A stretch of DNA of 64,000 nucleotides from the NCBI GenBank assembly GCA_963575745.1, contig CAUYUJ010014205.1:706674-770673 (forward strand). Direction: 5' to 3'. The notes beneath the pieces were generated by a model. The model saw only the letters and a list, made by a program, of their open reading frames with translations, had not been told where the DNA came from and made no database searches. Below, one piece after another: positions 40,546 through 49,116 of the stretch. Source of the DNA: Prorocentrum cordatum. Its lineage: Eukaryota > Sar > Dinophyceae > Prorocentrales > Prorocentraceae. The number at the start of each line of letters is the position of its first letter. Positions within the stretch are counted from its first letter, which is position 1. The translations under genes and the position numbers were made by a program.

Positions 40546-41571
40546 TCAACGCTGAATTGGACTTAGGTTTTCAAAGTGTATACACGAGACATGTTTGATT
40601 GTCATTAAGATGGTAGTATAGTCATCATCTCCTTCCAGTTCAGCAGGTGAACGCAAAGATGAATGACCCCCGTCCGACTGAGCCGCGGGGCTAACGTCGC
40701 GCATGTTCTGTATTTTGTCGTTTCCATCTCTTCTAGGAGCACCAGCATCGTCAGAGGCCGCCTTCGCCTCTGTAGGTGTAGCATGCGCGGGCCGAGATCG
40801 CTCACCCACGGGATCGCCATCGCCGCGAGGCGGGTCGCCCCGGTGTCTGGTCCAACTGGGTGCTTGCTTGGGAGGTGCTTGCTTAGAGCGAAGCTCATTT
40901 GTCTGATGGCTCCGAGTAGCGGACGAGGAGCCAGGGATGTTAGCTCTGGCAAATACATTCAATTCTGAAGGAGGATCAGCAACGCTCGGCCTCCAAGGTC
41001 TGCTACCAGCTGCATCTGGGCCACTCGACTTAGCCGGTGACTGGGCAGTCACGGGGGTAGCGGGATCTCCATCATACCGAGGCATCTTTGCTGGCGGCTG
41101 ACCAAAGTTCTCCGGCCTGGGATCGGTCCTCGGGGGAGGAGCCTTCTTGGTAGAAGCTTCCTTCGCGGGTGGAGCGTGCGTCTGCCTAATAACGTTCGGC
41201 CGTTGTTCTGGAGGACTCGATGGAGTGCGAATCGCTGGCGGGGCCTCCCTGGCAGAAGTCTCATTCGGTCCGCCAGGAGGAGGAGGAACAGGGGGCCGAC
41301 GAGCCGCCCTCTTGGGCGGAGCCTTATATGCCCTCTCGGGCTTCACAGGCGCCCTTCCAAGATCAGGAAAGTCCTTCCTGTCCATTGAAGATTGAATGCC
41401 GGGCGGCTTAGCCGCCGGCTGCACTTTCTCGCCCCCTTCAGCTGCCCTCCTTTTCTCCTCTGCATTTCGCTCGACCAGCTGAACTGATTTATTCGAGGCC
41501 TCGCCCCTATGTGCGGGGTGAATGTTGGTCAGCGTGGCTCCTTTTGTCTTGGAGCCACGGCCAAATATCAT
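40546..41571 (-). CDS. Copia-B disordered ORF
   Basis: A 341-codon frame is dominated by Pro, Ala, Ser, Arg and Lys (PPRTDPRPENFGQPPAKMPR). It contains H2-coded PAAKPPGI (41,402) and SPAAQSDG (40,675) and looks fully disordered. It may be a linker in a larger polyprotein. Confidence 0.5.
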   Translation of the reverse strand: MIFGRGSKTKGATLTNIHPAHRGEASNKSVQLVERNAEEKRRAAEGGEKVQPAAKPPGIQSSMDRKDFPDLGRAPVKPERAYKAPPKRAARRPPVPPPPGGPNETSAREAPPAIRTPSSPPEQRPNVIRQTHAPPAKEASTKKAPPPRTDPRPENFGQPPAKMPRYDGDPATPVTAQSPAKSSGPDAAGSRPWRPSVADPPSELNVFARANIPGSSSATRSHQTNELRSKQAPPKQAPSWTRHRGDPPRGDGDPVGERSRPAHATPTEAKAASDDAGAPRRDGNDKIQNMRDVSPAAQSDGGHSSLRSPAELEGDDDYTTILMTIKHVSCIHFENLSPIQR

Positions 41572-41726
41572 CGTATTTTTCTTCGTCTGTTTCGCCTTCT
41601 CCCCTCAAATAAGGGGGCGCCCCCTTTTGCCAATCGAATGAGGCCAAGCCAGGGACCCAAGCCTTTTGAGCAGCGCGTACTTTGTCCGTGTGCACGGTCC
41701 GTTCTGGGGCTCGGTACCTCTCAAAT

Positions 41727-42602
41727 TCAAAGTCCACCTCCAGACTCCATCCTTTTATCTCTGGCAATTTGCAGCAAATGCGTATATGCTTGGGTAACCC
41801 ATATGGCTGCTGCAATCCAATGATAGAGCCTCAATTCGTATAAAACGTCAGTCTCTGGATTGCTCACGTATTGAGTCGGTGATCCTCTAATGGATTTGGT
41901 CGTCTTGGCATAGTAGACAATCTCGGCCGTAACCCAGATGCCGTCACCAAAGGTCTCCTCCGCGATGGAGTAGGCGGTGCGCGTGCTGGGGTTGTCAGAA
42001 CATGGGAACGAATACACCCCAACTGCATTTGTTTTCACGCTTCCGCCGTATTGAGGATTTGACGGAAGCAATTGATGTCCCTCCAAAATAGCATGAAGCG
42101 TCGACACTGACGTACCATGCGACTGCTTTGTCCAGCTGGTGGATGGGTCTGAGACCTCCGCGCGCTTTTCTTTTGTCAGGAAGAAAGGCAACGCTAATTC
42201 AACGCAGTGGGCTTTACCCGCGTTATGGGATGTCAATCTCAAATCTGCCCAATTCAAGCGATCGGCCACGGTGGCATTCAGTGTTCGTGTCGACCTGTCT
42301 GCTTTGATCCTGAAGTTGCGAGCCCAGTTTGGCACTAGATAGTTCGTGGTCATCGGTGGAACCCTCGTCGTTGGCTGAAGCATCTGGTGGGCAAGCCACA
42401 CTGGGCTACTCGCGTCCTTTAGGATCATTTTTCGTTCTGAGCTGTAAGGCGGATCTCTTCCCTCGGCGACCTCAGCAGCTCGCCCCTCTTCGCCTGGGCA
42501 TGCGTTTAACGGCATCATATCCCGGTGAAGTTTGCCGCTGGCGACCGTGAATGGGCAGAGGACGTCACGGCGAGCAACCTCACCCGTCTTTGCGACTTTC
42601 AT
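41727..42602 (-). CDS. Copia-B ADP-ribosyltransferase-like domain
   Basis: In this 291-codon frame the second half reads SHGTSVSTLHAILEGHQLLP (His-Gly-Thr then Ile...Gly), NAVGVYSFPCSDN, TAYSIAEETFGDGIWVTAEI and YVSNPETDVLYELRLYHWI. An HGT start, a GVYxxP strand and an AxxYS-type helix are the outline of the PARP/ART fold. The usual Tyr and Glu of mono-ART enzymes cannot be placed with certainty. Copia-A has a Tpt1-like member of the same superfamily, so the two elements may have taken up ART folds independently. Confidence 0.5.
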   Translation of the reverse strand: MKVAKTGEVARRDVLCPFTVASGKLHRDMMPLNACPGEEGRAAEVAEGRDPPYSSERKMILKDASSPVWLAHQMLQPTTRVPPMTTNYLVPNWARNFRIKADRSTRTLNATVADRLNWADLRLTSHNAGKAHCVELALPFFLTKEKRAEVSDPSTSWTKQSHGTSVSTLHAILEGHQLLPSNPQYGGSVKTNAVGVYSFPCSDNPSTRTAYSIAEETFGDGIWVTAEIVYYAKTTKSIRGSPTQYVSNPETDVLYELRLYHWIAAAIWVTQAYTHLLQIARDKRMESGGGL

Positions 42603-42720
42603 GGCGGATTCTTTATTTGCTGATATTCCTTATGGATCGGCCACAAATATTCTTCCTCTCCAGGATATCCTTCTTTCGGCCTCTTTGGAAACTTGCTCTT
42701 TTGTCGTTTACTAATCAAAG

Positions 42721-44349
42721 TCAGCCTACCCTCGGGGCAGCTTTCACGAATGCTCCTTTCAGCTGCCCCCCCAGGGTTTCGACATCCTTAACATCGGTCG
42801 CAGGGGCCAACGGGGGAGCGCGCGGCGACTGGGCCATCATTGCACTAGAACCAGAGCCCGTTCCGGCTGAGCCGACGGGTTTGGCCTTGTCAGTCGCGAC
42901 ACCAGTTCCGGGCTGGCCAGTCGTCAAAACTTTAGTACATACGGGGATCGCGATGTCCCCTGGTGTTGCACTGCTCGCCGCAACGGCTAAGCCGCTCGGC
43001 ACCGCCGTCGGCGCTGCTTTATTGAGTTCCTTGAGTACGGCACGCATTGGCACATCATTCTGGACCCCCTCAGTCGCTGGTCTCTGCGTCTTCCCCCTCG
43101 GCGGCATTCCCGGGCAGGAGACTTTTCCACGGGGCAAAAAGTAAGCATCATCTTCCCATGGGAAGAAGGCCTCATAGACACCTCCCCTTTTAAGGAAGTC
43201 TTTGAACTCATCTGAATAGAACGAATACCTAGCACTGCCTCCAGTTCCATTCACAACAACAGGGAATCTTTCGTCGTCCAGTTTTTCCTCAAACGGGAGC
43301 GCTCCGAGCATTGACCTGGGGATGTTACCTTCTGTGGGGGACCAGTCCTGCCAATGCATGATAAGATCTTGGACTTTCGCCTCCTGTTTGGCGTACATAT
43401 CCCCCCTCACAGGACAGGTTATGCGACCTTCGCCGACGGCTGAGCCGCCGGCAGGTTGACAGAAGAATAGCACGGCCAGTTTGGCCGATTTAATCATGCA
43501 TTCGGCACGCAAATCCGCAAGGACATTTCGGGATTTTCCCCCGTCAAAAACTTGATAGTCATCATGTGAAGCAAAGAAATGGAAAGCATCATCGTTGCGG
43601 TGCCTCAGCTGTCGATATAGGCTGACACCGTCGAGAATCATTATTCTGGGGAACAACCCTACCGTTTTTAAGTGTTCAATCCGACGATTCATCCTGGCTC
43701 GGACCATGGTGGCAACATCGTCCCACATTGGGCCGACGCCGTCATCACCTATTTGCCAACACGTCGAATCTCCGCCGACATACATTATGTCGATAGTCCC
43801 GTGTTGGGACCGTTTCATTATGTCGTCGATCAAGTCCACGGCATCCTTTATCATCTGCCTGCGACTCCCTGCGAAAGTAAAAGGGTTCTCAGTTCTTTTG
43901 GCTCCACTGCCTACTCCGTTCAATTTGCCCGATTGGTCAACGATGTCGTTGAGATTCCAGAAAGTGAAACGACTTGGGGTGGTTGTCCCTTCATTATAAT
44001 ACCATTGTTCGCCCCATCGAAACTTCGCGGAGTCTGCGGCAATGCCGTTGAGTAGTGCTCCACTTTTAGCCGACTGTGCGCTTCCACACACCAAACTTCG
44101 CATGTTAAATTCAAGCATAAGGCTCGGCTTAGGCGCCCCTGATGCGTCCTTGAACGTAATTGTGGAGTCAGACACGATGTGTACGGAACATGACCACCTA
44201 TGATAATGCCCGTTTTTTTCATCTTGGTTAGAGGCCGGAAGAACTCCGCCACGGGTTTCCCCGTGGCTGACATAGTGGCGAGGTCTTCTCCGGTGAGTGG
44301 AATCCACGAGTGACCATGGACCTCGGCGATCTTTGCAATCGCCTGGCAT
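42721..44349 (-). CDS. Copia-B 542-codon ORF, weak SGNH-hydrolase-like signal
   Basis: A long intact frame. CSVHIVSDSTITF could be an SGNH block I (Gly/Ser-Asp-Ser) and TIDIMYVGGDSTCW a block III-like GGxx, with conserved-looking strands LFPRIMILDGVSLYRQL and AKLAVLFFCQPAGG. The final 130 residues are Ala/Pro/Gly-rich and disordered, with H2-coded segments at 42,864, 42,984 and 43,437. I regard the SGNH idea as weak; otherwise it is unknown. Confidence 0.45.
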   Translation of the reverse strand: MPGDCKDRRGPWSLVDSTHRRRPRHYVSHGETRGGVLPASNQDEKNGHYHRWSCSVHIVSDSTITFKDASGAPKPSLMLEFNMRSLVCGSAQSAKSGALLNGIAADSAKFRWGEQWYYNEGTTTPSRFTFWNLNDIVDQSGKLNGVGSGAKRTENPFTFAGSRRQMIKDAVDLIDDIMKRSQHGTIDIMYVGGDSTCWQIGDDGVGPMWDDVATMVRARMNRRIEHLKTVGLFPRIMILDGVSLYRQLRHRNDDAFHFFASHDDYQVFDGGKSRNVLADLRAECMIKSAKLAVLFFCQPAGGSAVGEGRITCPVRGDMYAKQEAKVQDLIMHWQDWSPTEGNIPRSMLGALPFEEKLDDERFPVVVNGTGGSARYSFYSDEFKDFLKRGGVYEAFFPWEDDAYFLPRGKVSCPGMPPRGKTQRPATEGVQNDVPMRAVLKELNKAAPTAVPSGLAVAASSATPGDIAIPVCTKVLTTGQPGTGVATDKAKPVGSAGTGSGSSAMMAQSPRAPPLAPATDVKDVETLGGQLKGAFVKAAPRVG

Positions 44350-44482
44350 TTCTCGGCAAAATCCAGGATCGTCGACCAGAACCTCAATTCTTGGTCCGTG
44401 ACCTCCATCTAAAGGTCCAGGATTTCACCCACTATTACTCGCCATTCATCCCGGGGAGGCGGAACTCGCCCAAAGCTCCCTT

Positions 44483-45730
44483 TCATGCGAAGATACTCGA
44501 GGACGTTCCACGGGCCACGACCGATGTACTGTTTGTCTTCTTGCTCGGGTTCAGACGCTGCAGGCCCCGAGTCGGGCGGCCCACCTCCTCCTCCTCCCCC
44601 TGAGGGGGGGTCATCACGTGAGGGAAGTCCGCCAAATGGTGGCTGACCCCCTCCGTCGCCGGCTGGGCCGGGGGGGGGGCGCCACCGTTGCCTCCACTGG
44701 CTGAGCCTGGAGGATTCTCAGCGTAGGGAGGCTGGCCAGCTGGTGGTTCGCCAGCTGCCTGTTTCGCATTCCCATGATCATCCAATGATGGCTGATATTG
44801 GCCCACAACTGCTGGTTGGCAAGTCTCGGCGATCGGGTCATCTGGCGTCTCCATTGCATTCTTAAGCTTCTTTTGTGGCGAGTCCTCATCCTCATCCGGG
44901 TTGAGTCCTTCTTCGGCAAGCCATTTCTCAAAGTTCCGTGGCCTCTTCCAAGGACGTTGTCTCTTCCTCCAGTGCACGGCCTGCTTAGGTGTGTCCTCGA
45001 AGTATGCCGCCTTGGCGGCGACAGTAAGAGCTTCTTCAACCACGTGCACGGGTACGCCGTATTTTCCTTTTACCACTGGAAAAGCGAACATCGTTCCCCA
45101 TCTTTCCCCAACGGCTGAGCTGTGGGGAGGCTTCCGAGAGGAGGGCGTCCAAATATCAACCCAGACCTTGTGAAGGCCTTTCTCCCTGTGTTCTGCCACT
45201 GGTACACCCACATAACTGCCCCAGTGGTTCTCGCAGTAAACTGCTGGGCCGACAGTGGGGCCAAACACTTCTCCCGGTTCGAGCGCTCTGACTATGCCAC
45301 GAAAGCTCTCGTCTGGCGGTTCTGCGTACACCCTACTGATCAGCTTCGTCTTTCCGTCAGGATACGTCTGGAGAAACGTTCCCACGGGGATTTTGTCGAC
45401 GTCAGGAGGGGCACAATCGAAACGGCAAGTCTCCTTCCGTTCAAACATAGTCCAATGTACGGTCCACGGGTCCTGGGATATCCGGGAGTATAAACGCTGG
45501 AATATCGTCTGAGACGTTGTTTCCAGGTCCGCCCTCAATGCAGTCACGACGGCGTCATTTCTCGTGTAAAGTATGTCGTTCTTCCACATTGTGCAGCGCC
45601 AACCCCAGCCCTTTGACGGCGCAAACTTGACGGTTCCGTCTTGGGGTCCCGCACGGGACCACTCCCTTAGTTTATCAGGGAGGCACTTGAAGACTTCTTT
45701 TGTTCCCCCATGCCTCGACGTCTTCCACAT
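44483..45730 (-). CDS. Copia-B 415-codon ORF, function unknown
   Basis: The N-terminal 280 residues look globular, with many Trp (WSRAGPQDGTVKFAPSKGWG, DPWTVHWTMFERKETCRFDC, VGPAVYCENHWGSYVGVPVA). A basic stretch, KQAVHWRKRQRPWKRPRNFE, follows, then an acidic/Pro-rich tail full of H2-type peptides (PPAQPATE, PPGSASGG). No family is recognised. Confidence 0.5.
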   Translation of the reverse strand: MWKTSRHGGTKEVFKCLPDKLREWSRAGPQDGTVKFAPSKGWGWRCTMWKNDILYTRNDAVVTALRADLETTSQTIFQRLYSRISQDPWTVHWTMFERKETCRFDCAPPDVDKIPVGTFLQTYPDGKTKLISRVYAEPPDESFRGIVRALEPGEVFGPTVGPAVYCENHWGSYVGVPVAEHREKGLHKVWVDIWTPSSRKPPHSSAVGERWGTMFAFPVVKGKYGVPVHVVEEALTVAAKAAYFEDTPKQAVHWRKRQRPWKRPRNFEKWLAEEGLNPDEDEDSPQKKLKNAMETPDDPIAETCQPAVVGQYQPSLDDHGNAKQAAGEPPAGQPPYAENPPGSASGGNGGAPPPAQPATEGVSHHLADFPHVMTPPQGEEEEVGRPTRGLQRLNPSKKTNSTSVVARGTSSSIFA

Positions 45731-46358
45731 CGGGGTCAGTCACTTTCTTTGAGCGAGAACTGTGCTGGGGGGCAGTTTTCATTTCAGCATCATGTTCTGA
45801 TATAATTTCATTTGGACTGAAGTGTTCTTGTCCTGTCCCATCCGGCTGAGCCGGTGGGCAAGCCATCCCGCTCGGCTGAGCCGGCGCTGAGGCTTTTCGA
45901 ATTGTGGCGAAGAGAGCATTATTATAATCCTCTTCCTCTCTGCCCTTGTCAACAACAGCGTCGGAGTCAATGTCATCCATGATGTCGTCAGAACAGATTG
46001 AGATCGCGTCATCACCCAGCGGTCCGTCCGCCTTCTTCTTCAGCGGACGACGCATGGGTTCAGTCGTCGGTATCTCCGGCACGCGGGAACCGCGGCAAGC
46101 GAGATTCGAGCAGTCGCGGCAAGGCAACCGCTCGCCTCTACGGGGGGCCGGTCGCGGGGCAACCCGCGCAGGCCGTTGGGCCGAAACGGCGGCGGCGCAT
46201 ATAGGATTGGTAAAGGAGGTAAGATGACGATGAGACGACCTACCTCTCTCAGCAGCGTTGGCGATGGCAATGGACTTGCTTGGCGAAATCATCGGTGTAA
46301 TCTTCAGCGCTCTTACACTCTCTTCCCCTCGCCTCAACGTGCTCGTGTGTGCCATCAC
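45675..46358 (-). CDS. Copia-B ORF, disordered, with H1-like palindrome
   Basis: A 227-codon frame starts next to the methyltransferase-like stop. It contains APRRGERLPCRDCSNLACRG (a Cys-rich spot) and DAISICSDDIMDDIDSDAVV (acidic), with PPAQPDGTG and SAPAQPSGM from H2 copies at 45,842 and 45,873. At 46,154-46,167 an H1-type palindrome (GCGGGGCAACCCGC) lies in the orientation opposite to that in Copia-A. Confidence 0.45.
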   Translation of the reverse strand: MMAHTSTLRRGEESVRALKITPMISPSKSIAIANAAERGRSSHRHLTSFTNPICAAAVSAQRPARVAPRPAPRRGERLPCRDCSNLACRGSRVPEIPTTEPMRRPLKKKADGPLGDDAISICSDDIMDDIDSDAVVDKGREEEDYNNALFATIRKASAPAQPSGMACPPAQPDGTGQEHFSPNEIISEHDAEMKTAPQHSSRSKKVTDPDVEDVEAWGNKRSLQVPP

Positions 46359-47266
46359 ATCTGCGCTCTAACCCCTTCCGCAACAGTGGGGGAGGTGGTG
46401 GCTATCGTCCAAGGCTTTTTCTTGAAATTGCCCCTACTATCCTTCAATCCGCACGCGCACCCGCGCAGCGCCGTCTTGGCAAATCCCGACTCTCGAAGGA
46501 AACTCTTTACCTGAGGGTCTCTCCAATAATTACATTGGGTAGGCCATTCGATACATACAATGCCCCCCGCTTTGTGCACAGCACAGGCAATCTCACGGAA
46601 ATTCCAGAATAAATAACGGAAATCAGTTCTAATGCCCCGAAGTCTGCGCATGGCCCTGTGGTTCCCGGCACGGAAGTAATGCGCCTCATTCACATACTGC
46701 CGAGGGGGGCCTCCTGTGCACGGCGTGGAGCCCCACAACGTAATGTGTTTTCCCTTAAACGCAGCTATGTCGTTAAGCGCTATTTTGAGTCCCTCATCCG
46801 TCCTCATGTCTTCTTCTTCACTGTATCGAATCACTTTGCATGAGTTGTCAAAGAAATTCTTCGGGTTTCCTATTCTACTTTGGGGGCCGCAACAGCACTC
46901 TAATAAAAGCCTTTCCCCGGTCCACTGAGTGGCCGGGGCGCAGTCTTCTTGGATTTTAAATTCTGTGTATCCCGTCCATTTGCTAAGGCAATAGTCACCG
47001 TCGCTAGAATCGCCATCTGAATCATATCCAAATCGGTGATGGTATCTGCTTTCTTCGTGACGCCAATTATCAATGCGATCTATCGTCAAACCTTGTTGAG
47101 AGTTGACGGCATATGTGCGACGTTTATCATCAAGCTTTTCAATCTCGACGGGACAATCGCCGATTGTCGGCATAAATGTGACAAGTCTGGGAACATAGTG
47201 ATGTCGTATCAAATTATTTCCTTGTCTCGTCCATTCATCCCTTTTATCAGAGAGGTTGGCAGCCAC
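46355..47266 (-). CDS. Copia-B C5-methyltransferase-like domain
   Basis: A 303-codon frame has RLLLECCCGPQSRIG (residues 119-133, in the place of the glycine-rich SAM motif), KHITLWGSTPCTGGPPRQYV (Pro182-Cys183, like the catalytic Pro-Cys loop), GGIVCIEWPTQCNYW (where ENV would be) and RGCACGLKDSRGN...KKKPW. This block, with its SxPCTGG motif, is one I recall from dinoflagellate retroelement proteins; cytosine methyltransferases in such elements have been published. IEW in place of ENV and the Cys-rich motif I make activity uncertain. It follows RNase H directly, outside the usual copia gene set. Confidence 0.7.
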   Translation of the reverse strand: MAANLSDKRDEWTRQGNNLIRHHYVPRLVTFMPTIGDCPVEIEKLDDKRRTYAVNSQQGLTIDRIDNWRHEESRYHHRFGYDSDGDSSDGDYCLSKWTGYTEFKIQEDCAPATQWTGERLLLECCCGPQSRIGNPKNFFDNSCKVIRYSEEEDMRTDEGLKIALNDIAAFKGKHITLWGSTPCTGGPPRQYVNEAHYFRAGNHRAMRRLRGIRTDFRYLFWNFREIACAVHKAGGIVCIEWPTQCNYWRDPQVKSFLRESGFAKTALRGCACGLKDSRGNFKKKPWTIATTSPTVAEGVRAQM

Positions 47267-47320
47267 CGCAGAGTGCGGATTGTAAAGCGAGCGATCGTTG
47301 TTAGAAGCATCCTCCCTGTT

Positions 47321-48508
47321 TTAAGGTCTCTTGGAAGGCTCTGATTCGCTTTCACTGTCCGATATTCCAAACGTGGTTTTCATCTCACGATCGGAGCTTC
47401 TTTTCGTTGTGTTTTCAATCGCTCTCGTTTTCTCGGAGCTTCTGCTGTAACACTCTTTGCCCATTCGAGGAGTGACGTTACCTGCAACATCAGCTGAGCT
47501 GACTGCATTCTTCGTCTTTAATAGTCCCTCGGCTTGGCTGGGGGCAGCCACAACGGGTTTACCTTTGTTGGGGAGCTTTTTCTTTGTGTTTGACTTTTTG
47601 CTAGGCATGGCAGCTCCTCTCCGCAGGGCCGAACTAGGGCCCAGGCGGGGCTTCAGAATGCCCCCGGGTTTCAGGGGAAGTCCGTCAGAAAACATTGGTT
47701 CAAGATAATCTGGGTACCGCTTAGCGGCCCAGAACCTAGGCGTCACTATGTTGACGAGGTATAGTACTTTGACCCATGCCATTGGGTCAACAAATCGCTT
47801 CGTTCCACGATCTGCAGCCTCGTTTTGTGTTCTCTCATATTGTAATTGAACAAGGCCACGAGAAAATTGTTCTGACACAGCTGCTGCATCAATTATATGC
47901 GTTCTTGGTAGGTGCATCAGCTTCATTGACCCGCCTGCCTTGATGACTTTGCACACTGCTTGGTTATCCTCCAAGAACAAGCATCGCGCAGGTCTATCCA
48001 GCAGGATCTCCCATAGCGGTAATGCCGCAAGCAGCTCCTTGCGTAACGCAAGGTCGGCAGCAACGATTTCGGCCTCAAGGGTACTATGAGAGACGCATGT
48101 TTGTCTTTGCGAACTCATCGATTGTCCTGCCCGTGTATATGGGCCCCATATGGCTTGGTAACTCGCACTCGTGCTACTGTGTGTTCGGATATCACTCGCC
48201 AGATCTGCGTCATAGTATTGTTTTAACAGAACATCCTCCTTCTTATCACCCACCCACGAGGTCATACGATAATGGGGTGTACATTTTATGTAACATATTA
48301 GGCGGAAGAGGTCCATATCTTGTTGTTCTGTCCATTTTGTGATGCAACTGGCAGTTTGACACACGGCACGGAGTAAGTCGTATCTTGCCATTCTAGCTCC
48401 GTAATGTATTTTCATCAACGCTTTTGCTGCAATTGGCTGAAGCACTCCCGACTGAGTCGGTGGCGCAGGGTCATCAGGACTAGCTGCTGCGGCATCGAGG
48501 CCAATCAC
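47321..48508 (-). CDS. Copia-B RNase H
   Basis: A 395-codon frame reads LMKIHYGARMARYDLLRAVC, the connection after RT. RNase H follows with Asp100/102 (QYYDADLASD), Glu145 (HSTLEAEIVA), Asp181 (LFLEDNQAV) and the terminal AADRGTKRF. The four catalytic acids are present. The last 120 residues are Lys/Ser-rich. A frame change at about 48,530 separates it from the RT. Confidence 0.88.
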   Translation of the reverse strand: MIGLDAAAASPDDPAPPTQSGVLQPIAAKALMKIHYGARMARYDLLRAVCQTASCITKWTEQQDMDLFRLICYIKCTPHYRMTSWVGDKKEDVLLKQYYDADLASDIRTHSSTSASYQAIWGPYTRAGQSMSSQRQTCVSHSTLEAEIVAADLALRKELLAALPLWEILLDRPARCLFLEDNQAVCKVIKAGGSMKLMHLPRTHIIDAAAVSEQFSRGLVQLQYERTQNEAADRGTKRFVDPMAWVKVLYLVNIVTPRFWAAKRYPDYLEPMFSDGLPLKPGGILKPRLGPSSALRRGAAMPSKKSNTKKKLPNKGKPVVAAPSQAEGLLKTKNAVSSADVAGNVTPRMGKECYSRSSEKTRAIENTTKRSSDREMKTTFGISDSESESEPSKRP

Positions 48509-48561
48509 CTCTATTTCTTGATCAGGGGGGCCGGTGTCAACGTTGATCTGTAACGCCGATG

Positions 48562-49116
48562 CTATAGCCGCCTCAGCTGGGGAGTAATCTCTCCTCTGGG
48601 GCCGCCCTGTCCGTCTTCTAGGTCAGTAAGTTCTGGACCGAACGGGGTACCCGCGGACGGATAAGTGGCCGGGTCTGTGTCCGTCAATTGAGCATATAAG
48701 GTAACACAGGAATCGAAAAACTCAGTCATATCGTATTCGATGACTTTTACTAGTTTAGGGTTTCTCGGCTGGTAAAGCTCGGTCATCTGAGATGCCGAGT
48801 CACCCCCCGTTTCCTCCTCGCTACTCTCGTCTGTGACGGAGGCGTTTGTCTTAACCTTTGGAGGAGGCGGGTCGAGTACCGTAGGTAACTCTCCGTGCCA
48901 CTCAATTGTCTGAGTTGATAATCTATGCTCGCATCCTAGGTATCGTCCAACAGCTTTTGGAGGATCAATTTCTATGCCCTCAGGGCAATTTTCCGAGGGT
49001 TCTTGAAGCAAATTCCATCGCTGGGCAAGCTTGTCGGCGGGTCCCGACAATTTAAAATCATCGACATCAATGATCAAGAAATTTGCCATTCTTTGTGGAA
49101 ATAACAGCTGCGCCAC
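48562..49116 (-). pseudogene. Copia-B RT, motif C part, frame-shifted
   Basis: Overlapping the upstream ORF by 43 bases in the -1 frame, this frame reads ANFLIIDVDDFKLSGP, RT motif C with Val-Asp-Asp, then the thumb region (LGCEHRLSTQTIEWHG). The shift occurs over AAAGAATGGCAAATTTC. It disconnects the catalytic DD from motif A, so without recoding the RT is dead. Confidence 0.85.

Noticed and set aside
49074-49116. Programmed -1 frameshift between RT motif B and motif C in Copia-B
   Set aside because: AAATTTC is present but not in the slippery register for the upstream frame, and a shift inside the RT palm makes little sense. Decay or sequencing error is likelier.
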